The notes below the pieces were generated by a model. That model saw only the letters and a list, made by a program, of their open reading frames with translations, searched no databases and was not told where the DNA came from. DNA of 64,000 nt, from contig NZ_CANLGX010000004.1 in the NCBI RefSeq assembly GCF_947490415.1, positions 486,512-550,511 on the forward strand, in the 5' to 3' direction. Of this stretch, positions 43,487-50,065 are shown in pieces. The translations under genes and the position numbers were made by a program. The stretch's first letter is position 1, and each line of letters starts with the position of its first letter. Origin of the DNA: an uncultured Eudoraea sp. (lineage in GTDB: Bacteria > Bacteroidota > Bacteroidia > Flavobacteriales > Flavobacteriaceae).

Positions 43487-43906
43487 TCAGTTTGTAGCAT
43501 ACCTATTTTCTAAATGCTTTTTCAAAAAAATAATCTGCACATAAATAAAAAATGTAAGTCCCATAAGCCCGTAAACCAGGGTATTTGGCAAACGTAACTG
43601 TTTAAGAGTATCAAAAAAACCAATTTTGTATGAAGCCACCCGATCGATACTCGACAACCAACCAACGTTGAGGTCTAAATTTCCAAAAATTATGAAAGCA
43701 AATAGAAAAAGAGTAATCGCGGCTAAAACTAACCAGCCTGTTTTTGAAATCAAAGGTTTATAAATAGTTATGGTGCTATTCTCTTTTTGAGCAACTATTT
43801 TTGACATAATGCTTTGGGTAAAATGATCAGAAGGTGTCTCAAGCCCTATATTTTTTACAACTTTTTTTACAAAATCATCAAGCTGTTTATCTTTATTTTC
43901 TTCCAT
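43487..43906 (-). CDS. Probable membrane anti-sigma factor partner
   Basis: A 139-residue protein with two membrane helices (WLVLAAITLFLFAFIIFGNL and LVYGLMGLTFFIYVQIIFL) and a charged N-terminal cytoplasmic part. It overlaps the ECF sigma gene by 14 bases and has no other known domain. This position and topology suggest it is the anti-sigma factor that keeps the sigma factor at the membrane, although no canonical zinc-binding anti-sigma motif (HxxxCxxC) is seen. Confidence 0.68.
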   Translation of the reverse strand: MEENKDKQLDDFVKKVVKNIGLETPSDHFTQSIMSKIVAQKENSTITIYKPLISKTGWLVLAAITLFLFAFIIFGNLDLNVGWLSSIDRVASYKIGFFDTLKQLRLPNTLVYGLMGLTFFIYVQIIFLKKHLENRYATN

Positions 43907-44477
43907 AACTATGTATAATTTCTTTTTCTAAATTATTTTCCAAAATTTTTGCTAAACGCTTTCTTCCTCTAAACAACCGCACTTTAATAGTATTAGAAGA
44001 TATTCCCATAACTTTTGATATTTCATTCATTGATAGCGTTTCAAAATAATACAGGGTAATCAAAACTGAATCTTCACCAGGTAGTTTCTGAATTGCATTT
44101 TTTATTATTTCTGTTCGATCTTTTGCTTCCAGCGCATCTAAGGCATCATCTAGTGATGCAATATTATATTCTTCAGAAATATCTATTTTGGTTGTCTCAA
44201 CCCGTCTCTTATTCTTTTTCAAATAGTCCAAACTTCTGTAATAAGCAATCTTATACAACCAGGTAGAAAACTTGGAATCACCCTTAAAATCGTTCAATGC
44301 ATTATAAGCTTTTACAAAAGTATCCTGCGCTACTTCCTCAGCATCCTCCCGGTTTTTTACAATTTTATATGCCAGGGTGTATACCATTTGCTTATATCGG
44401 TCTACCAATTCAGCATAGGCATTGTTTTCCCCTTTTATAACCTTATCAATAAGGTAGTCGTCCGGTTTTTGGCTCAT
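43893..44477 (-). CDS. ECF sigma factor
   Basis: A 194-residue sigma-70 ECF factor (RpoE type). Region 2 (YAELVDRYKQMVYTLAYKIVKNREDAEEVAQDTFVKAYNAL…STWLYKIAYYRSLDYLKK) and region 4 (LPGEDSVLITLYYFETLSMNEISKVMGISSNTIKVRLFRGRKRL) are complete. It is divergent from the DUF6249 gene, and both promoters carry a TGTAAC-N17-(C/A)GTC element, so it probably drives its own gene and that neighbour. The next gene, a small two-helix membrane protein, overlaps it. Confidence 0.95.
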   Translation of the reverse strand: MSQKPDDYLIDKVIKGENNAYAELVDRYKQMVYTLAYKIVKNREDAEEVAQDTFVKAYNALNDFKGDSKFSTWLYKIAYYRSLDYLKKNKRRVETTKIDISEEYNIASLDDALDALEAKDRTEIIKNAIQKLPGEDSVLITLYYFETLSMNEISKVMGISSNTIKVRLFRGRKRLAKILENNLEKEIIHSYGRK

Positions 44478-44488
44478 TTGTTATATCA

Positions 44489-44515
44489 GACTTATAAAAT
44501 AACCTCCTGGTTACA
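44489..44515 (-). promoter_or_regulatory. ECF-type promoter of the sigma factor gene
   Basis: On the minus strand TGTAAC (44515-44510), 17 bases, then AGTC (44492-44489). It nearly repeats the plus-strand element of the divergent gene, and resembles known ECF promoters (for example TGTAAC-N17-CGAC). The start would be only a few bases before the sigma ATG. Confidence 0.5.
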
Positions 44516-44542
44516 TAAAATACTAAAAAAAATATCTAATCC

Positions 44543-44569
44543 TGTAACCATCCTGGAAATTTGTTCGTC
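44543..44569 (+). promoter_or_regulatory. ECF-type promoter of the DUF6249 gene
   Basis: TGTAAC (44543-44548), a 17-base spacer and CGTC (44566-44569), with an expected start near 44576 and a leader of about 38 bases. It pairs with the divergent element at 44489-44515, pointing to shared control by the ECF sigma factor. Confidence 0.55.
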
Positions 44570-44613
44570 ATACCCTATGAACAAATTGTTTAATCCATTA
44601 AAAACTAAATAAA

Positions 44614-44967
44614 ATGGGAGGAGAAATTATTATAGTTGCACTCGTATTCGGGGCAATTTTTGGAGTTTTTTATTTATATTTTTCGACACGAAATAAAGAA
44701 CGCCTTGCGTTAATTGAAAAAGGTGCCGATGCAAGTATTTTTGTTAAGGGAAAACGCGGACATGCGGCCCCTTTCTGGAAAGTACTAATCCTTAATTTTT
44801 CATTATTATTGATAGGTGTGGGCTTGGCCATATTTATAGCCTCTGTATTTGTAAATGCAATGGGCTTGGATGAGGAAGTGGCATATCCGGGAACAATCTT
44901 CCTGATGGCCGGTCTTGGACTTTTTGCCGGTTTTACACTTACAAAAAAGTTGGACAAAGAGGAATAA
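44614..44967 (+). CDS. DUF6249 membrane protein
   Basis: A 117-residue integral membrane protein with three helices (IVALVFGAIFGVFYLYF, ILNFSLLLIGVGLAIFIASVF, IFLMAGLGLFAGFTL) and a short cytoplasmic loop RNKERLALIEKGADASIFVKGKRG, the DUF6249 signature. Genes of this type often lie beside ECF sigma factors in Bacteroidota. It shares an ECF-like promoter element with the divergent sigma gene and is its likely target. Function unknown. Confidence 0.8.
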   Translation: MGGEIIIVALVFGAIFGVFYLYFSTRNKERLALIEKGADASIFVKGKRGHAAPFWKVLILNFSLLLIGVGLAIFIASVFVNAMGLDEEVAYPGTIFLMAGLGLFAGFTLTKKLDKEE

Positions 44968-44994
44968 ATAAGTTTATCCATTACCTTGGATATT

Positions 44995-45028
44995 AAGCCA
45001 TCATAAAGATAAGTGATGGCTTTTTTAT
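44995..45028 (+). terminator. Terminator after the DUF6249 gene
   Basis: AAGCCATCA (44995-45003) pairs with TGATGGCTT (45014-45022), followed by TTTTTA. Confidence 0.85.
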
Positions 45029-45156
45029 TTGCTTACTTTGAATTTTGGTTGAACTTCTTAAATAATAGAATTTTAATAATCCAAAAAATGGCAAATGGAT
45101 CAGGAAATTAAACTCTTTGATTTGTATTTGATTCTAAGGCATAATATCTTTAGAAG

Positions 45157-45789
45157 ATGCAAGTGTTATCTACAAATATTGGGAATTTAACCAAAATTGC
45201 CTGGAATGGAAAAGTGCTAAGTACAGGGATCTTTAAATACCCAACAAGCTCACCTTTGGTTTTAGATAAAGAAACAGTGGCGAATGATTCTATTGCAGAC
45301 CGCAGGGTACACGGAGGTATTCACAAGGCCTGTTATCTCTTTTCTGTAAAACATTATCCGTATTGGAAAAAACGCTATCCGGATCTTGAATGGAATTGGG
45401 GAATGTTTGGAGAGAACCTTAGCGTTAGCGAAATGGATGAAACACAGATCAGAATAGGTGATATATATAAAATTGGCAGTGCATTGGTGCAGATATCACA
45501 GCCCAGGGAACCTTGTTTTAAATTAGGAGTAAGGTTTGGTAATCAGCAGATTTTGAAAGAGTTCATTGAATACGGTTTCCCGGGGGCTTATGTGAAAGTA
45601 CTAGAAGAAGGTCAGGTCTCCTCAGGAGATAACCTAAGCCTTGTTAAACCTTCAGATAATTTATTAACTGTACATCAATTTTTTCAATTGCTTTATGCAA
45701 AGAAAAAAGATGAAAAAATCTTAAGGCTTGCCATAGAAAATCATGCACTACCTGAATATAAAAGAGAACGTCTAAAAAAACATCTATAA
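45157..45789 (+). CDS. MOSC domain protein (YiiM-like)
   Basis: A 210-residue cytoplasmic protein with a MOSC fold: DRRVHGGIHKACYLFSVKHYPYW, FGENLSV…IRIGDIYKIGSALVQISQPREPCFKLGVRF. The invariant cysteine of MOSC proteins (PCFKLG) is present. MOSC domains handle molybdenum cofactor or act on N-hydroxylated substrates (YiiM). It is the intact copy in a tandem duplication: its last roughly 80 codons are repeated at 46424-46663. Ends at a terminator shared with the next gene. Confidence 0.9.
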   Translation: MQVLSTNIGNLTKIAWNGKVLSTGIFKYPTSSPLVLDKETVANDSIADRRVHGGIHKACYLFSVKHYPYWKKRYPDLEWNWGMFGENLSVSEMDETQIRIGDIYKIGSALVQISQPREPCFKLGVRFGNQQILKEFIEYGFPGAYVKVLEEGQVSSGDNLSLVKPSDNLLTVHQFFQLLYAKKKDEKILRLAIENHALPEYKRERLKKHL

Positions 45790-45792
45790 TAA

Positions 45793-45815
45793 AGGGGCCG
45801 AAAAGGCCCCTATTT
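45793..45815. terminator. Bidirectional terminator between MOSC gene and secreted-protein gene, copy 1
   Basis: AGGGGCC (45793-45799) pairs with GGCCCCT (45805-45811). An equivalent hairpin at 46665-46691 shows this site was duplicated along with the flanking genes. Confidence 0.7.
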
Positions 45816-45836
45816 AATACTTAACTAAACAACATA

Positions 45837-46244
45837 CTAATTAACTACAATGCTTTCATAGTATGTATTTTTACTATCCTTTACCACTACAGTGTAGTGA
45901 TCTTCAATGGCGGTTTCAAAATTAAAAGCTTTTGTTACAATGCTTTCGTTCTCAATTACTTCACTAAACAAAGTGCGGTTATCACTATCATAAACTTTAA
46001 TTTGCACGTCTTTACCATCCAGGTTAAGTAAGTTAAGAAAGAGCATTGCTCCCTTTTTTCTAAATACCGGCTTGGTATTCTCAATTCTCTTTAGAAGGGT
46101 CTTGTTGTTTTTTGAATCCAATTCTACAATTAAGCTTTTAGACGGACCTTCTGTCATCAAGCCTAGTTTAGGTTCTTTTGCCAAGCCTACTACTGAAGCA
46201 AACATAAAGGCAATCATTGCGGTAAATTTCAAATTTGTTTTCAT
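45837..46244 (-). CDS. Small secreted protein, one-repeat paralog
   Basis: A 135-residue exported protein with the signal peptide MKTNLKFTAMIAFMFASVVGLAK. It is a paralog of the 194-residue gene at 46712, missing exactly 59 residues (177 bases) between KTLLK and RIEN. That missing stretch is the first of the two beta-sandwich repeats in the longer copy, so this version keeps only the second repeat (LFLNLLNLDGKDVQIKVYDSDNRTLFSEV…). The fold resembles T9SS-associated C-terminal repeats but is not a known sorting signal. Its promoter matches the other copy. Function unknown; the internal deletion leaves the frame intact, so it may still be expressed. Confidence 0.7.
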   Translation of the reverse strand: MKTNLKFTAMIAFMFASVVGLAKEPKLGLMTEGPSKSLIVELDSKNNKTLLKRIENTKPVFRKKGAMLFLNLLNLDGKDVQIKVYDSDNRTLFSEVIENESIVTKAFNFETAIEDHYTVVVKDSKNTYYESIVVN

Positions 46245-46281
46245 AACATTTCGTTTTAGAGTTAATGAATAATTTACAGGA

Positions 46282-46315
46282 CAAATTTACCACCAAAGCA
46301 TGTCTGAGAATACAA
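46282..46315 (-). promoter_or_regulatory. Promoter of secreted-protein copy 1
   Basis: Minus strand: TTG (46315-46313), 23-base spacer, TAAATTTG (46289-46282). It repeats the promoter of copy 2, showing that the promoter was duplicated with the gene and is still intact. Confidence 0.6.
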
Positions 46316-46423
46316 CCAGGTTTTCATATTTATATCCTATTTTAACCGCATATTAATCCTATTATAGATTATAGGTTAATATTCTACATATTTTAGGTAA
46401 TTTTACAACTAGTGCCCGCAATG

Positions 46424-46663
46424 GTTACTCCTCGGATTTTGAAAGAGTGCATTGAATATGATTTCCCGGGGGCCTATGTTAACGTACTGGAAAAAGGTCA
46501 GGTCTACCTAAGCCTTGTTAAACCTTCAGATAATTTATTAACTGCACATCAATTATTTCAATTGCTTTATGCAAAGAAAAAAGATGAAAAAATCTTAAGA
46601 CTGTTAATATAAAATCATGCGTTTCAAGAATATAAATGTGAACGTCTAAAAAAATATTCGTAA
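46424..46663 (+). pseudogene. Duplicated 3' end of the MOSC gene, disrupted
   Basis: Reads PRILKECIEYDFPGAYVNVLEKGQVYLSLVKPSDNLLTAHQLFQLLYAKKKDEKILRLLI, then a TAA where the intact gene has Glu, then NHAFQEYKCERLKKYS. It matches the last 80 residues of the MOSC protein with a 4-residue gap. It has no start of its own domain, so it is a truncated leftover of the segmental duplication. Confidence 0.85.
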
Positions 46664-46664
46664 A

Positions 46665-46691
46665 AAAAAGGGGCCAACAAGGCCCCTTTTT
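46665..46691. terminator. Bidirectional terminator, duplicated copy
   Basis: AAAAAGGGGCC pairs with GGCCCCTTTTT around AACAA, between the MOSC remnant (+) and the second secreted-protein gene (-). The copy here has longer A and T tracts than its parent. Confidence 0.85.
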
Positions 46692-46711
46692 AAACTAAAC
46701 TAAACAACATA

Positions 46712-47296
46712 CTAATTAACTACAATGTCTTCATAGTAAGTATTTTCACCATCCTTTACTACTATAGTATAGTGATCTTTACGAGCTGTTTCAAAATTAA
46801 AGGCCTTAGATACTATATTTTCGTTCTCAACTACTTCACTAAACAAAGTGCGGTTATCACTATCAAAAACTTTGATTTCCACATCTTTACTATCCAGATT
46901 AAGTAAATTAAGATAGAGTTTAGCACCGATTTTCCTGAATATAGGTTTGTTATTTTCAATTCTTCTCAGAATTTTTACTTCCTCGTTCTCAACCCTTATT
47001 GTATAAGTTAAGGTCCTTAGGGAATCGTCCAATTCAAATAAATAAGAACCGTTCTCAAGTTTGTCCAGGTCAAACTTCTTGGTATAAGAATTTACTGAAA
47101 TTTTCTCCGAAAATATAATATTCTGATTTTCATCAATTATCTTGAGAATAGTCTTGTTGTTCTTTGAATCTAATGCTACAATTAAGCTTTTGGATTGACC
47201 TTCTGTCAACAAGCTTACTTTAGGTTCTTTTGCCAGGCCTACTGCTGTAATAAACATAAAGGCAATCATTGCGGTAAATTTCAAATTTGTTTTCAT
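46712..47296 (-). CDS. Small secreted protein, two-repeat form
   Basis: A 194-residue exported protein with the same signal peptide as its paralog at 45837. The mature part is two tandem beta-rich repeats: SLIVALDSKNNKTILKIIDENQNIIFSEKI… and AKLYLNLLNLDSKDVEIKVFDSDNRTLFSEV…, each about 65 residues and alignable to one another. This is probably the ancestral form of the pair. Secreted, likely periplasmic or surface; function unknown. An AraC regulator gene lies upstream, transcribed divergently. Confidence 0.75.
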   Translation of the reverse strand: MKTNLKFTAMIAFMFITAVGLAKEPKVSLLTEGQSKSLIVALDSKNNKTILKIIDENQNIIFSEKISVNSYTKKFDLDKLENGSYLFELDDSLRTLTYTIRVENEEVKILRRIENNKPIFRKIGAKLYLNLLNLDSKDVEIKVFDSDNRTLFSEVVENENIVSKAFNFETARKDHYTIVVKDGENTYYEDIVVN

Positions 47297-47333
47297 AACA
47301 TTTCGTTTTAGAGTTAATGAATAATTTACAGGA

Positions 47334-47367
47334 CAAACTTACCACCATAGCATTTCAGGAAATACAA
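47334..47367 (-). promoter_or_regulatory. Promoter of secreted-protein copy 2
   Basis: Minus strand: TTG (47367-47365), 23-base spacer, TAAGTTTG (47341-47334). Same arrangement as at 46282-46315. Confidence 0.6.
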
Positions 47368-47513
47368 CCAGGTTTTCTAATTTATATCCTATTTTAACCG
47401 CATGTTATCATATTTATAAAATGAAGGTTAATATTCCACATATATTGGGTAATTTTGTAACAAAAGACTAAAACGGGGTTGAGTAATTTTATCTTATCAA
47501 TCATCAAAAAAAA

Positions 47514-48386
47514 ATGAAAAAGTACAAACCGACTTTTGAAGCTATTGCCCCTAATTTTGGGCATTCATATACGTATCAAAAATTTGATTCCTCAAAGAAT
47601 AACAAAGACAATTTGTGGCACTACCATCCTGAAATAGAATTAGTTTATGTTAACGGAGGAGCAGGCAAACGCCAGATTGGAAGTCACATTTCATGTTATA
47701 CCGATGGCGATTTAATCTTAATTGGAAGTAATTTACCTCATTGTGGATTTACTGATAAATTTACAGGGAATAAAAGTGAAATTGTTATACAAATGAAAGC
47801 GGACTTTTTGGGTAATTCTTTTTTTAATATTCCAGAAATGAGACAAACCCAGACTTTGTTCGAAATTGCAAGGGGTGGCGTTGCTTTTGGTGGTGAAACC
47901 AAAAATATAGTTGGTGAAAAACTGGAAAATCTGGAAAATGAATCAGATTTTGAACAGTTGTTATCCATTTTGTCCATATTAAATGAACTGGCAAATTCTC
48001 AGGATTTTAAGGTTTTGAATGCGGAAGGATTCTCGTTTAAAACAGATATTGAGGATAACGACCGAATAAATATCGTTTTTAATCATGTAAGAAATAATTT
48101 TAAAGAAGAAGTAACCCTTTCTGAAATTGCAGATAGGGCCGGAATGACGGTTCCTTCCTTCTGCAGATATTTCAAAAAAATAACAAACAAAACCTTTATT
48201 CAATTTGTTAATGAATATCGCCTGGTGCACGCATCAAAATTACTTGCTGAACAGCCTATGAGCATTACAGACATTTGTTTTGAAAGCGGCTTTAATAATT
48301 TTTCGCACTTTAATAAATCTTTTAAGGCATTTACCGGTCAAAATCCTTCTGAATACCGAAACAGGTTAAAAAAAGTAGTCCAATAA
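47514..48386 (+). CDS. AraC-family transcription regulator
   Basis: A 290-residue regulator. The N-terminal cupin-type sensor domain has LWHYHPEIELVYVNGGAGKRQIG and the C-terminal AraC double helix-turn-helix has EEVTLSEIADRAGMTVPSFCRYFKKITNKTFIQFVNEYRLVHASKLLAEQPMSITDICFESGFNNFSHFNKSFKAFTGQNPSEYR. Such regulators sense a sugar or similar ligand in the N-terminal domain. It is divergent from the secreted-protein gene and followed by alkB after 13 bases, so it may control one or both. Confidence 0.92.
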   Translation: MKKYKPTFEAIAPNFGHSYTYQKFDSSKNNKDNLWHYHPEIELVYVNGGAGKRQIGSHISCYTDGDLILIGSNLPHCGFTDKFTGNKSEIVIQMKADFLGNSFFNIPEMRQTQTLFEIARGGVAFGGETKNIVGEKLENLENESDFEQLLSILSILNELANSQDFKVLNAEGFSFKTDIEDNDRINIVFNHVRNNFKEEVTLSEIADRAGMTVPSFCRYFKKITNKTFIQFVNEYRLVHASKLLAEQPMSITDICFESGFNNFSHFNKSFKAFTGQNPSEYRNRLKKVVQ

Positions 48387-48399
48387 TAGATTAAAACTT

Positions 48400-48984
48400 T
48401 TGAAAAAATTTAAATTACAACTACCTGATAGCGATATCACATATTTCTCCAATTTCCTGGACTATGAGAATGCCAGCACCTATTTCAAATTGCTAAAATC
48501 TTCAGTGCCATGGCGTCAGGATGAAATAAGAGTTTATGGTAAATTATACCCTCAGCCCCGGTTAACGGCACTATATGGAAATAATAATCGATCTTATTCC
48601 TATTCAGGTATTGTTATGAATCCTCTGCCATTTAATGAAACCTTATTAGATATTAGGAAAAAAATATCAAAGTTGACTCCCGTTGAATTTTCAAGCTGTC
48701 TTTTAAATCTCTATCGAGATGGAAAAGACAGTAATGGCTGGCATTCAGATGATGAAGAGGAATTAGGTAAGAATCCGGTAATAGCGTCAGTATCTCTGGG
48801 CCAGGAGCGTTATTTCCACCTAAGGCATAGGAAATTAAAGGAATTAAAACATAAAATCCTTCTGGAGCATGGAAGTCTGCTTCTAATGAGTGGCCAAACA
48901 CAACATAACTGGCACCATCAGATAGCCAAAACAACCAGGCCAGTTGGGGAAAGAATTAACCTGACCTTTAGAGTTATCCAATAA
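48400..48984 (+). CDS. alkB: Alpha-ketoglutarate-dependent dioxygenase AlkB
   Basis: A 194-residue Fe(II)/2-oxoglutarate oxygenase. The metal-binding His-x-Asp is in NGWHSDDEEELG and the distal His in QHNWHHQIAK; the 2-oxoglutarate Arg lies in RPVGERINLTFR. It repairs alkylated bases by oxidative dealkylation. The start codon appears to be TTG, 13 bases after the AraC gene; there is no nearby ATG before the conserved region. The length fits short AlkB homologs. Confidence 0.9.
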   Translation: MKKFKLQLPDSDITYFSNFLDYENASTYFKLLKSSVPWRQDEIRVYGKLYPQPRLTALYGNNNRSYSYSGIVMNPLPFNETLLDIRKKISKLTPVEFSSCLLNLYRDGKDSNGWHSDDEEELGKNPVIASVSLGQERYFHLRHRKLKELKHKILLEHGSLLLMSGQTQHNWHHQIAKTTRPVGERINLTFRVIQ

Positions 48985-49014
48985 AAAAATCGACTTATAT
49001 AAGTCGATTTTTTT
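48984..49014. terminator. Bidirectional terminator after alkB
   Basis: A long perfect palindrome AAAAAAATCGACTTAT / ATAAGTCGATTTTTT with A and T tracts on both sides, between alkB (+) and the S1/P1 nuclease gene (-). Confidence 0.9.
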
Positions 49015-49188
49015 ATACCATTTACTGCAGAGTTGAGTACTATCTTTAACACTTTGGTATACTATGCTAATTTCCTCATACACAACCTTAATAGTATAAC
49101 TTGCAAAGTGAAATAAAAGACATAAAACATCGCTTAATTTCCTATTTATTAGGCAAATTACCATTCTAATTATCCAATTCTATATGGC

Positions 49189-49962
49189 TTAACTAAAAAT
49201 GTCATTTAATACCTGAGCTAAACGAAGTCCACCTTTTTGTAATTGTTTTTCTACGGTGTTCCAATATTTATAACTGTAAGAATAGCCTAACTTTTCTCCT
49301 TTCCCAACGGAGGAATATATTTCATTTACCAATTCCTGTGATTCCTTCACCCATTCCAAAACTGTACCTTTTTTTATTTCTCTTATTTGTTCTTTATCAA
49401 GGACCGGTAATTTTTTTGATAGTTCGGTATAACTCATACCATAATCATTAATCATATTAGAATCCCAAACCCTATGCAGGTTACTGCCTTTTCCAAACCA
49501 CTGCAGTTGAATATCATTACCTCCTTTATCCTCTGCCCGCCCAACATGCATGGGTTGATGCAAATCACCAATTAAATGAATAAGCATTTTTAAATAGAAG
49601 ATTCTATCTGCTTCAGTACTATTTTGATTTTTTAGTATTTCAATACATTTTTGAATTCCGGTAACCAAATCACCATTTGGGCTTGGTTCCACCTCTGAAT
49701 AATTCTTGTCCAACGGTATATTTACATAATGCCAGGTTGAGAAATTTTTAAAGGCCCTGTCCGACTTAATTATATCAGCATAATTGGAAACTGCTGCCAG
49801 GCTTTGTCCGTTTAGTAATTTTGAAACCTCGCGGTTAGTTTTTCTGTTCAAATGCCCCATTGCTACCTCTCCAACTACCCTGTGCCCGGTTTTGGACCAG
49901 AAATTAGAATTTCCCATTACTAAATGGGCACTCAAAAGACATAACAAAACAATACTCCTCAT
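49189..49962 (-). CDS. S1/P1-type nuclease, secreted
   Basis: A 257-residue exported zinc nuclease. The signal peptide (MRSIVLLCLLSAHLVMG) is followed by WSKTGHRVVGEVA, in which the Trp and His begin the trinuclear zinc site of P1/S1 enzymes, then HYVNIP, HLIGDLHQPMHVGRAEDKGGND and LHRVWDSNMI. It degrades single-stranded RNA or DNA, supplying phosphate and nucleosides. A TAATTTTG element (49977-49984, minus strand) is a possible promoter with an 8-base leader. Confidence 0.93.
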   Translation of the reverse strand: MRSIVLLCLLSAHLVMGNSNFWSKTGHRVVGEVAMGHLNRKTNREVSKLLNGQSLAAVSNYADIIKSDRAFKNFSTWHYVNIPLDKNYSEVEPSPNGDLVTGIQKCIEILKNQNSTEADRIFYLKMLIHLIGDLHQPMHVGRAEDKGGNDIQLQWFGKGSNLHRVWDSNMINDYGMSYTELSKKLPVLDKEQIREIKKGTVLEWVKESQELVNEIYSSVGKGEKLGYSYSYKYWNTVEKQLQKGGLRLAQVLNDIFS

Positions 49963-50065
49963 CGCTGAATTTTTTTCAAAATTAAAGAATAGGGCATTAA
50001 TCTATTGTTAAGGCATGTACTATTTTAATTAATTTATATCATCTTGCACCAATAAATCCATAAAA

